Source of the DNA: Paulinella micropora
Taxonomy: Eukaryota > Cercozoa > Imbricatea > Euglyphida > Paulinellidae
Length of the DNA: 64,000 bases
NCBI GenBank assembly: GCA_019918135.1
Contig: WBZZ01006968.1
Span: 110,001 to 174,000, forward strand
Reading direction: 5' to 3'
Shown here: in pieces, positions 1 to 8,877 of the stretch
Layout of the letters: every line of letters starts with the position of its first letter
Position numbering within the stretch: position 1 is the first letter of the stretch
Translations under genes and position numbers: made by a program
Notes under the pieces: model-generated
What the model saw: only the letters and a program-made list of their open reading frames with translations
Told to the model about the DNA's origin: nothing
The model's database searches: none

Positions 1-93
1 CGAGGAAAACGAGGAGTCAAAAGTGGGGTATTCCGCTGGAATGTGCTGAGCTATATCGATGCCTCGTGTGCTTGTGTGCATGCGTGCGAGAGC

Positions 94-96
<3 letters not shown>

Positions 97-175
<79 letters not shown>

Positions 176-184
176 GAGAGAGAG
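97..184. repeat. (GA)n microsatellite
   Basis: An almost pure GA dinucleotide run of about 85 bp. It creates long artificial Arg-Glu or Ser-Leu reading frames on both strands that are not genes. Confidence 0.95.
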
Positions 185-198
185 GCAGCTGCTTCAGT

Positions 199-252
199 AT
201 GTATGCATGTATGTATGTATACATACATACATACATACATACATACATACAT
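199..252. repeat. (TATG)n/(CATA)n palindromic microsatellite
   Basis: A tetranucleotide run that switches from ATGT units to ATAC units near 220, so the two halves are reverse complements and could fold into a hairpin. Confidence 0.9.
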
Positions 253-549
253 CACCTATGCATTTGCTTGTCTGTGCGTGCTTCCCTTTTAACTTAGGAT
301 ACATCTTTCCAGATAATGAAGGAAGCGTAAAAGAGCCTGCTGTGAGCGTGAGCGACACAGGCGTAGATCATTGAGATTACTTCAAGCACTTCTTTCAAGT
401 CTATCCGATACAGCGTTGAGCTTTTGTCGGTTCGTTACTAGTAATTGTAGTTTCAAACCACCCACCCACCCACCCACCCCCCCCGATATGGTAATTATAT
501 ATGGACAATACCCGTACCCGATATATCAGCGGCAACAACCGCAAAGGCA

Positions 550-711
550 TTGATATATGTCTTATGTGTCATAGGCGTGCCACGGACAATATGGTCCGAT
601 AATTGCCCAGCCTTTGACAGCGATTCAATCGGAAGGCTTACCAAGTTGTATGGCATTCACTGGAGATATGTATCAGAATACAATCCCAGGGCCAACAAAA
701 AAAATCGAATG
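550..711 (+). pseudogene. Ty3/Gypsy integrase core relic
   Basis: A 54-codon stretch reads as part of a retroviral-type integrase core: it contains VPRTIWSDNCPAFD (second catalytic Asp block) and GIHWRYVSEYNPRAN, the region just before the catalytic Glu. It aligns by eye at roughly half identity with the integrase of the Gypsy element on the minus strand at 32237-33178, but lies on the plus strand. There is no ATG, the glutamate segment is lost (KKNR instead of a GKIER-type end), and a stop follows soon after. It is a short dead fragment of an older, related element. Confidence 0.75.
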
Positions 712-1333
712 TTTTTTTTAGGTTTACTAGCTGGTTTTGCTCCCTTCTTGGAAGAGGTTTAATTTGTTGTCTTGCTCTCTCCGTCTGTATGTAGCTAGTT
801 TATAGGCTAGAGATATGAAAAATCTGCACAGGTTTTGTTTTTTACGTTTACTTATTTGAATAGAAAGTTTTATTTTTCAAAACTATTGTATATTTATTTT
901 ATCTCATTCTTATTATGTCTTTCCTACACTATTTGACCTCCATATATTTGAGTATATCTTTTTTTGTGCTTACATATCATCAGTCCCCACCACCTTTTGC
1001 AAACACAGTTGATTAGACAGTTTAGTTGAGCTTATTTTTCATTTATTCATGTGTTCAAAAACGTGCTTTTTTGTTTCGCTTCAGTGTCATATATTTTCAT
1101 GCTTCTAATTTGCAGCCTAAATATCAGTGAGAATACTTTTTACAGAATTACAATACATTAAAAAAATTATGACGTGGCATACTGGCAGCGGCCCCAGTTG
1201 GCATTGTTTTCGCATGTACGATGAAAAGCAATATATTTTATTGAAATAATATTAATAATAGTTTAAAGTATGTAATGCCGCTTCAGTGCCGGGGGGTATC
1301 ACACAAAAAATGACTAAGTCTCGGGTGGGGTAA
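712..1333. other. AT-rich region without recognisable genes
   Basis: About 620 bp of AT-rich sequence with short ORFs only. I see no repeat, RNA gene or protein signature in it. Confidence 0.6.
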
Positions 1334-1632
1334 CTTAAGGAATCTGGACCGGTTGTAGTGGCTCAGGATCAAACTAGGGCGTCCCCCAGTAAGTCCCCCA
1401 GTGTACCAGTTCAAATATTTACTTATTCAATGCTTGGATTCAATCAACAGACACGATCCCGCCACAGAAATCAAAAAAGGACAGTAACGTTCGTACTCAG
1501 TGGTAATGATATGACTGAAATAGGTAATACCTAAAAAGGTAGCCACCAGTACCAGAAATGTCAATATGACTAGTAATTAGAATTAATATTAATTAAGGGC
1601 AGCTATGACTAATTACTCTCCCACTTCCTAAG
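1334..1632 (-). repeat. LTR-like direct repeat, left copy
   Basis: About 300 bp closely matching 28956-29265 in the same orientation, with only small indels and point differences. On the minus strand it is immediately preceded by a purine run (AGGGGGAG, just right of 1632), as expected of a polypurine tract in front of a 3' LTR. The pair therefore most likely marks the two ends of the minus-strand retroelement whose gag gene is at 6543-7051 and 27190-28944. Canonical TG/CA ends and a target duplication are not clear, so the LTR call is inference. Confidence 0.6.
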
Positions 1633-2428
1633 CTCCCCCTAATTAGAAATGAAGGCACGCAATAAACAAAATTAAAACTATCACTTTGACAGATAATACT
1701 ATCATTGTCTCAAAACAGAAGATGACGATCCGCCACCTCCGACCCAGCTAAACCCGCGTCACGCCGCGGCTAAATCACTAGACTGTCACGCCAATTTCTT
1801 GATCTCCCCCAAACTTAATACTCTGCCACGATTAATAAGCCTACCAGTTGAAAGTCATTACTAATCCGTGACCCGATGCCCGCGCGTTGAGACGGCCCTC
1901 GCGGAGCCAAGGAGTAGGAATGCGGGCAGATCGCGCGATCGTTGTTATCGCCCCCCGCCTTCCGATTTGCTTCTTCTTTCCCCAGCCGCACGCCGACATA
2001 TTTATGTTTGAGTGGTCGTTAGAGCCCCCATCAACTTCGCAGCAGGTAAACTCATTCAATATTCAAGATTTTGAAGTGCTGTTTGCACAGAATTCAATGT
2101 TTTCATTGGGAATAGGTAGCCTGAGGTTTAGTTTTTCAGTGTATTAAAGGCATTGCTGTGTTCCAGAGTATGTTCTGAATTTTGACGAACTAATTTTCGA
2201 CCCATGTTTTTCTAGTTTTTGTTTTGTACCGTACTTCTCTGCAAAAACCCTCTGGCAGGATTGCTTAACATAGCATTTTAATTCAGTTGTGCACTTGTGC
2301 ATAAAAATGAGTGCAGAGTGGGTTTTGCAAACAGCATTTTTCAGTCACTGTTAAAAACACCATACTTGCTATGTCCTGAAAAGTGAACATTAGAGTCGAC
2401 AATAAGGATTTCAACAACAGAGCTACTC

Positions 2429-2479
<51 letters not shown>

Positions 2480-3663
2480 ACTTGTGTCATGCTTGGTTTT
2501 GCTTAAAACGATGTGGTTTGAACATTTACCTGCTGCGATGCACTTGACCTCCGACATGATTTTGGTGGCGCCGGCCCATGAATTTTTGTGGTAATATTTG
2601 ACAAGACCAAGCCAATTCCCGGAGAGGAAACCAGAAAAACTTCCAAAAAATATTTGATCAAACAGGCCTATCGACATACGTAGCCTTTGAAATGAAGGCC
2701 ACACTAAATTTTTTTTTTATTTGACGGTTTTTGCGGGATCGAGATTGGTAAAAGTCATATCTAGAGAAGGTTTTGTGTGTTTTTTTTTGTGTATTTCTCA
2801 TACATATTTTCACGTCCCGTGGTCTTGTACAGTCTTTCCAAATGCTGTGTCCATGATGTCTACAAAATGGCGTGTTGTTAACTTATCTGCAGCATGTGTT
2901 GTTCTTTCTTCCCTGAAGCACTTTTTTGCACTTGTCCTGTATCGCTCATATATGTATTCTGTGTGTTTTTCTTGGAATGTTATGTGCTGAACCTATTCAA
3001 AAGCACATAGTCTTTGTTTTGTATATGTTCAACTCCTGCTCCTTTCTTTGTAACCCTGCTGTTGGTGATCGGTTCTTGGCTCCAGACAGGCTAAAAAAAT
3101 CGTGGGTGAGATCTTTACAGATTTTCATTTTCCACTGTTTTTATTAAATAGTCTCTTTGATTTCCTTCACTTTCTGTACTTGTGCCGGCGTTGTATTTTA
3201 ATTTTAAAAAAAAATGAGTGAGGGCCTTACGCCCTACTTTTGCTGATTTTGGCAGGTTTGTTTGCAGGCTTAAGGTTACCTTTTGTAAAAAAAACTTTGT
3301 ACATTTAATTATAAGCATACACAGAAAGACATTATATAAGAATTTATTAAAGAGCATACAGGGAACATATGAAAACTGACTCTGATTTTTGGTCATCACA
3401 AGCCACCATTTTTGAGGTGGCAGGGTGGCCAGTTTTTCCTGGTCAGGGTGGCGCAAATTAGTTGGGAAAAAGTGGTGGGCGACGGGAAATCGATTGGTTT
3501 GAAGTCAGTTTTTACTATTTTTCAATAATTCTTTCATTAAATTAAATGTTTTTACTTATAGTTTTGAAATGCACAATTTTCATATAATAAAGTTTAACAG
3601 ATCTATGTTTATTATGCTAAAGACCACTTGCCCATAGGAGAACCTACATATGCCCCCACCTCT
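1633..3663. other. Non-coding interior of the retroelement
   Basis: About 2 kb between the left LTR-like repeat and the piggyBac insertion. It holds a 46-bp poly-A run (2433-2478) and short unsupported ORFs. No reverse transcriptase or integrase similarity is visible, which suggests a non-autonomous or strongly decayed element that kept only gag. Confidence 0.5.
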
Positions 3664-6542
3664 TTAACCCTTAACCGGTTTGCCACTTTTGGGGATCTAA
3701 AGCCACGTTTGGGGATCCGACCCAATTTCAAGTTTTTTAATGCCTATTTGTGGTTTTTGACAGTTATATTATTAAATTCAATTGAATTAAACCCGGTGGA
3801 AGCTAATTGTGTAAAAAAACCGTTCTTTAATAACTAATAAAACCTTGACAATCACTGTCACAACGGCTGCCTCTTACATTTCCCAGATGGAACGAAATGA
3901 TTGACTGTGTGCCACGGAAAACATTCTCCAGTTCGGCAAAAAAAATAGCGACAATCGCTGCAATAAGCACTGGTATGCTTGCGGATTCCATTACTAGCAC
4001 ACACCGCACAACAAACCGATTTCCGCTTACCCGCGCCGCGCTTACCATCACTCGCCTCGTTTGTAAGACTTACCAAATGGCCAGGGCATATCACACGCTT
4101 GCCCCTCGCTGCGCTCCTAGAACATCCAAAAAGCCCCGCATAAGACACCAAACCCTCAATAAGTTCCTTGAGCATGTCTTTGCGTGTTTTTTCTTCATGA
4201 AACTGTTTGTAGATGATAGTTGTGTTTGTAACCGCAACATCTAACAAACCCGCAAATAACTTGAACCAAGGCTTGTTGAATCTTACCGCCTTCTCAACTC
4301 CGTAACGAAGTCGTAACTGATCGCCTGTATCAACGCCGCCCATGTGCTGAGTGTATGTCTTGCAAATTTCAAAACAATTCACTGGAACCGTAGCTCCACC
4401 CCCCCCCCCCCCCCCATGCAGCCTCCTTTCGACGTGGCTCATGGTACCCCCCAACACCGTTGACAAAAAATAAACCACCTGGGTGTCTTTCCAAGCAACA
4501 GCATGCATAGTGACTCCGTTATGACTCCAAGTGGCCATTGCGGACGTGCCCCGGTCACTATTCTTCTTGACTTCGTCCAGTAGCTCCTTTGCCGCCCTCA
4601 GCCTGGGTTTGACAACAGTGACAATGCAGTTGATGCCCCTCTTTAGGACTCAGTCAAAAAACAACTGCAGCCCTGTGTAAAACCTATCTAAAGCGATGAT
4701 CCTGCCGCTTTGGTCGATGCCGGCTAGGTCTAAAAGCTTCATAACAACTGCATACGTCATTCCGTGCCCAGAATCGTCCTGCACCGTTCCCTCACCCTCA
4801 TAACAAAGCAGCGTATAAAAATAGCCTGTTACTGAACAGCACAGAGCAAACAGTTTGAATCCCCATTTGATGGGTTTTTTCGGTAAGTATTGCCTGAGGT
4901 AGGTACGCCCTTTAAAAGGGATCATTCCCTCGTCGATTGACACCCACTGACCCAATTCCCACAGCCTAGGAAAATTTTTTTGTATACTCTCAATAAAGAC
5001 TCGAACATTGAAAAGTTTGTCATACTGAGGGGAGTCACGGGGAGCTGCCAGACGGGGGTCAGTGAGATGAAAATAACGTTTGATATTCTGATACCTCACG
5101 TACCCCATGATGCTTGCAAGGTCTGGCCAATGCCAGAAGTCTGACACAGCGCAAATCCAATAATCTGTTTCAGCAGGCAACCCCATCACCCCCATCATTA
5201 TAAGGATCGCCAAAAATGAAAGTATGTCAGATAGTGTCACGGGTACCCAAGGCCGCTGACGCTCTGAGGGGTTGAGATTACGTTTCCAGGTTGCATACTT
5301 GTTGGTGTTTCTTGTGACATTCTGCCAGAATTGCGTGGGTAAGAACATAAAGAAAATATCCACCATACTGAGGAGGTCGGGGGAACGCACAGAAAGTGAT
5401 GCCCTGGACTGCCCTTCGAATGCCGGAAGCACACGAGGAGGTGCAACACCCACCTTCCATTCTTTGACATCTTTGAACTCACTGGCAGGTAGGCTATCGC
5501 CTTCGTCAATTTCTAGTGCCGGATCCTCCTCCTCGTCTTCACCAGACCCCTCATCTTCTTCGACATCATCGTCACTGACAAGTGAGTCGCTGGGATGAGG
5601 GGCTCGTTTGTTGTCCATATCTCCTTCTTTTTGATCCTCTTCATCGATTGAACTACCCGACTCATCCCCCGACTCTGGCGGTCTGTTGGAAAACAGTACA
5701 GTAAGGAATACTGACAGCCAACGCCGATGCATGTATGGAAGTACAGAAATCTACTATACTTCCAGCATCGTCCTTGGCCGACAACAAAACAGAAGCAAAT
5801 TGCACAAAATAGCTGAAACCAGGTAGGGATAGGTACATATAGTCATCGTCATCAGGGTCGCTGGGTATCAAGCCGTCCTCACTGCAAACACGCAGAGAAA
5901 CCATTCGACATCACAAGAAAAATTCGAGGTTCAAGAAAAACAAGTCTACCCAGCATTTATTGCATTTTTGGCATCTCCGTCGATTTCCTGGCCTTGCCCA
6001 AGTATGCCGTTATCGGCAGAGCCACTCCCTTCAATTCTGTATTTGATAATCTCCGAAGCAATCATCATGGAATCGTCTTCATCCTCCGCACCCCACTTCA
6101 TCCAAAACTTGTCTTTTGTACGACCATACTGTCGAGAAACAGTACCCTCAATCTCCCTCGTCTTCCAGTCATCAGGCCATTTTTGTTTGGCATAAGCCTC
6201 ACCAAATTCCCTGACCGGAAGACGCACACGGACTGTGAGAAGCTCTTGGTGCGCAGACATGATATTGAAAAAAAAAAAAAAAGTCCCCGCTATGTAAAAA
6301 ATGCAACAAAAATTCGTGAAAAAAAGTGGTTGGTGCCTGGTTTCAGTTTCATATTTAAGTCACTTCTAGAAAAGCTATGACATTCTGGTTTTCACAGATA
6401 GCTTCCCCAACACGTAAATATTAAATTTGCAGCGTAGTACAGCTTGTTTCGATTGGTATTTATGTTTTTATTCAACTCAAAAATTCAAACCACTTTTGGG
6501 GATTGAAGCCACTTTTGGGGATTGAAACCTGTTAAGGGTTAA
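3664..6542 (-). mobile_element. piggyBac-family DNA transposon
   Basis: The 2.9-kb element is bounded by TTAA on both sides (3664-3667 and 6539-6542), the duplication typical of piggyBac. The termini are inverted repeats that start TTAACCCTTAAC and continue GGTTT; next to them are copies of a CACTTTTGGGGAT-type subterminal repeat, two at each end. Inside, on the minus strand, is a piggyBac transposase gene. The element lies within the gag-bearing retroelement, so it inserted after that one. Confidence 0.92.
3858..6260 (-). pseudogene. piggyBac transposase (DDE_Tnp_1_7), interrupted
   Basis: Three open segments (6260-5946, 5732-4650, 4538-3858) make up a piggyBac-type transposase, which excises and inserts the element at TTAA. 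The central segment contains the acidic linker and the catalytic core: an Asp in SIDEGMIPFKG, another in IALDRFYTG, and a third in GGVDTGDQL in the last segment. The C-terminus is Cys/His-rich (CCAVCASNG, YCSDCRYFFC), matching the family's zinc-binding tail. The first segment is a charged N-terminal region (about 104 aa). Segments are separated by frame changes; the break near 4640 falls within conserved sequence, so it is a frameshift rather than an intron. A run of 17 C bases (about 4400) inserts a poly-Gly stretch in the last segment. Probably dead. Confidence 0.88.
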
Positions 6543-7051
6543 TTTGCTTTTCCTCTTTCGCCCATCCGAGCCCCTTGTTGACTTCCCCTCCTTTCTCCTT
6601 CTCCATCTCGTCCTCGTCCTCGTCCGATGGGTCCAATAGTTGTTCGCAGAACCGCTGTGCCGCCTTCATGTTAACGGCAAACTCCCCCTCCAACTCCTTC
6701 TTCACCGCAGTGCCAACGCCTTTTAGCATGTAGGCCTTCCCTGGCCTCTCCTCCTCACTCTCACTCTCACTGTCTGCTCCTGGCATCTTCTTCAGGGCAC
6801 AGCTTATACTTCCTCTTGTTCAGTAAGCTCATCGCCTTACTTATGTCATTCTTCTTCTTTTTCTCCTTCTTCTTCACTCCTTCTTCTCCCTCCGAGTCAC
6901 TAGAGCTTTCATCCTTCTTCCCTCTTTCTTTCGCTTTCTTCCTCTCCTCTCCTTCTATCATCTTACAATTAGTCATAGGATGATCACTTCGCACACTCTT
7001 TCGTACACTCAGCAGCAACTTGCCCTTTCTCTCGACAGTTAAAGCAACTTG
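6543..7051 (-). pseudogene. Retroelement gag, 3' portion (left of PLV)
   Basis: Minus-strand coding remnant, the continuation of the gag at 27190-28944 once the PLV is removed. Next to the PLV boundary a second frame gives a zinc-knuckle-like CFNC...C pattern, followed after a small deletion by a second C..C..H....C pattern (DHPMTNC). Beyond it lie Lys/Glu-rich and Ser/Asp/Glu-rich tails. At least two small frameshifts are needed to read the knuckles through, so the gene is dead. The piggyBac element interrupts its left end. Confidence 0.65.
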
Positions 7052-7057
7052 AGTCTT
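7052..7057. repeat. PLV target-site duplication, left copy (AGTCTT)
   Basis: AGTCTT directly abuts the outer end of the left TIR; the same six bases follow the right TIR at 26999-27004. Six-base duplications are characteristic of Polinton/Maverick-type integrases. Confidence 0.93.
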
Positions 7058-7605
7058 AGTAGTATAATATCCTTTTTTTAATACCATTTTTTCGTGCCCT
7101 CAAAATGGCTATTTAAAAAAGGATTGGCTCTCCTATTGCTAGTTTGAACTTTCAATACGAAGCAACAAAACAGCAAAATAAAAAAACGAAAATTTTGATG
7201 AATACGAAAAAGAAAAATAAAGAAATCTCTCTTGCTCTTAATCTCGCTTTTAAATAAAAATAAAAATCAAGCAAAATTTTTTTCCGCTTTACTTTTACTT
7301 TTAAATAAAAACAAAATCAATCCCCCCCCCCCCCCAAGAGCACACGTTGTTTTTCGAAGTAGTCTAACAGGAAACATATTGTAAAAGAAAAACGAATTTA
7401 CGACCACTGCGACACTGCGACACTGCGACACTGCGACGCCGCGACGTCGCGCTGTCGCAAAGACATATTCACGGGAATAAAATCACATACCGCCACCACC
7501 TTAAGTTGAATTAAAAAAATAATTCAACTTATTCTATAAATCCAATATTACCTTAGCCTTTTTTTCTCGCTTACTACTCCTGATATTCTCTGGTTGAATG
7601 TCTTC
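7058..7605. repeat. PLV terminal inverted repeat, left (548 bp)
   Basis: Mirrors 26451-26998 without net indels, including a 14-base C run (14 G on the right). From outside in it holds an AT-rich end beginning AGTAGTATAATATCC, four tandem 8-bp units (CACTGCGA, 7405-7436), a GC-rich palindrome around GCGACGTCGC (about 7441), a hairpin (7503-7530) and, at its inner end, a copy of the last codons of the integrase gene in reverse orientation. The direct repeats and palindrome are the kind of structure used at a protein-primed replication origin; that role is inference. Confidence 0.95.
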
Positions 7606-7669
7606 TCTTTTTAACAATTCCTATTTTTTAAATTATCATTTAAGCAATAAAAAAATAGGTTAATATACA

Positions 7670-8119
7670 ATGAATACGAACAATCTAAGAAAGATTACGA
7701 AAGGAGGAATACAGTTTTAAAAAAATAAGGTTGTAATAGTTTGGAGAGAGGATAGAATAACGAAGGAGAAAGCAATAGGAATAAATAACAAGAGAACGAA
7801 GGAAGAAGCAGAACAACGAGCAAAAGAATTTTACGAAAAAGAAGTCTTAGCAAAATATGAAGAAGATAATAGGAATACTGATTACAAACAACTCGGAAAA
7901 CAGAAGAGAGCGGAATATGTAAAGGAAAGAAGAAAGCAGAAATACACATGTGTATGTGGTAAGGTAATAGGTATATATGGAAAATATCAACACGAAAAAT
8001 CAGACTTTCATAGAGACTACTTCGCAGAGAAAGAAGAGGTTATGATAGGAGGACATAAAGTTATTCGTATAATTCGTAGAAATGACGACATGGAAAGATA
8101 TTATAAAAATCACTCGTGA
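7670..8119 (+). pseudogene. CxC..H..H zinc-finger-like PLV protein, in-frame TAA
   Basis: One 150-codon frame running from ATG at 7670 to TGA at 8117-8119, interrupted only by TAA at 7718-7720. The upstream 16 codons and the following 132 are in the same frame. The C-terminal half has a charged helix (KQKRAEYVKERRKQK) followed by YTCVCGK and HEKSDFH, a C-x-C plus H-x5-H pattern seen in small zinc-finger proteins of giant viruses and their satellites. It is the first gene inside the left TIR. The TAA sits in a TTTTAAAAAAATAA stretch, so a point mutation or a homopolymer error would explain it. Without the upstream part there is no ATG near the start. Function unknown; probably nucleic-acid binding. 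Confidence 0.6.
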
Positions 8120-8142
8120 TTTGCTATAATAATGTTATAAAA

Positions 8143-8190
8143 ATAAAATGTAAAACCATTTAAAGAAATAAATATTATTACTTATATAAT
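8143..8190 (+). repeat. Duplicated upstream box, copy 1
   Basis: About 45 bp (AAATGTAAAACCATTTAAAG core followed by an AT-rich TATA segment) immediately before the gene at 8191. It recurs almost unchanged at 8453-8504 before the next gene. Probably the shared promoter of both. Confidence 0.7.
8183..8188 (+). promoter_or_regulatory. TATATA box abutting start codon
   Basis: TATATA two bases before the ATG at 8191. The same box lies 0-6 bases upstream of most PLV start codons. Confidence 0.55.
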
Positions 8191-8463
8191 ATGTCTTCTA
8201 TAATGATACAAGCGGACAAGGAATTGAAAGAACTATACAACTTACATTTTCCAGAAGCATTAGCAGGCGATAGAAGGATTAAGAAATACACTAGAAGAGA
8301 AACGCTTCAACGATATAGTAAAGCCTTTAAGTTTTGGAATGAACAGAGAAACAAGGCATTAGAGGCTCCAACGATGTTGAATATTCACAAATGGGAAATA
8401 TGTGAAGAAGCAATAAGACAACTTAAATTAAGGGTGATGATTGTATTAAATAATAAAATGTAA
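8191..8463 (+). CDS. Hypothetical PLV protein (90 aa)
   Basis: A complete ORF starting at an ATG right after a TATATA box. The product is helical, charged and without Cys; I recognise no domain. It contains IKKYTRRETLQRYSKAFKFW and ends with Lys-Met. Its stop codon lies inside the second copy of the duplicated upstream box, so the gene and its promoter form a cassette with the next gene. By position (between the zinc-finger gene and the DNA polymerase) it belongs to the early/replication side of the element. No function is proposed. Confidence 0.6.
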   Translation: MSSIMIQADKELKELYNLHFPEALAGDRRIKKYTRRETLQRYSKAFKFWNEQRNKALEAPTMLNIHKWEICEEAIRQLKLRVMIVLNNKM

Positions 8464-8504
8464 AACCATTTAAAGAAATAAATTATATTACTTATAATAT
8501 AGAT
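8453..8504 (+). repeat. Duplicated upstream box, copy 2
   Basis: Second copy of the box at 8143-8190. It overlaps the TAA stop of the preceding gene and ends just before the ATG at 8505. Confidence 0.7.
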
Positions 8505-8699
8505 ATGGGGAGACACAAGAAATATCTCACACCTGAGGACAAGCGAAAGGCTAACTCCGAAAAGGCGCTAGCATATTACAAAAGAAATAAGGATGAAATT
8601 AATCAAAAAAGAAAGGAGCAATTAAAAGAGCGAAACAGAAAACTTAAGGAATATGAAGAAATGAAGGCAATCTCCGACGCGTCGAAGATAGGAATATAA
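8505..8699 (+). CDS. Small Lys/Glu-rich PLV protein (64 aa)
   Basis: A short complete ORF whose start resembles the MGRxKKYxTxExRxxAxxE...YYxxNKxxIxxKRKE pattern common in small giant-virus and PLV proteins. It is highly charged and predicted fully helical. Near the 3' end it carries a near-perfect copy of the dispersed palindrome (8670-8689), here read in a different frame (ISDASKI). A hairpin follows the stop (8745-8771). Probably nucleic-acid or protein binding; not otherwise recognised. Confidence 0.6.
   Translation: MGRHKKYLTPEDKRKANSEKALAYYKRNKDEINQKRKEQLKERNRKLKEYEEMKAISDASKIGI
8670..8689. repeat. Dispersed palindrome copy (one mismatch)
   Basis: ATCTCCGACGCGTCGAAGAT, matching the palindrome family of the virion genes except for one arm base. 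It lies inside the 8505-8699 gene. Confidence 0.65.
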
Positions 8700-8744
8700 A
8701 ACAAAAAACAAAAAACGAAAAAAACAAAAATGATTTTTTTCGCC

Positions 8745-8771
8745 TAAGTTGAATTGTGCTATTTCAACTTA
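8745..8771. terminator. Post-gene hairpin
   Basis: TAAGTTGAA and TTCAACTTA flank a 9-base loop, 45 bp after a stop codon and within T/A-rich sequence. It matches the arm sequence of the TIR hairpins (7503-7530, 26526-26553). A 3'-end hairpin is the likely role, by analogy with the mimivirus/virophage polyadenylation hairpins. Confidence 0.5.
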
Positions 8772-8877
8772 TGAGTTATGAATTTCATATTAAAGGTAAG
8801 ACAATATAATATATATAAAAAAGTAAAACAATTTAATTTATTTCCATTATTTTTATATCCTCACTAATATAAAAGTA

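Noticed and set aside
43..374. Three ORFs over the GA/CATA repeats
   Set aside because: They consist of repeat-encoded Arg-Glu or Ser-Leu runs without any independent coding signal.
3115..3456. 113-aa minus-strand ORF
   Set aside because: No motif, AT-rich context and low-complexity Leu/Lys text; probably chance.
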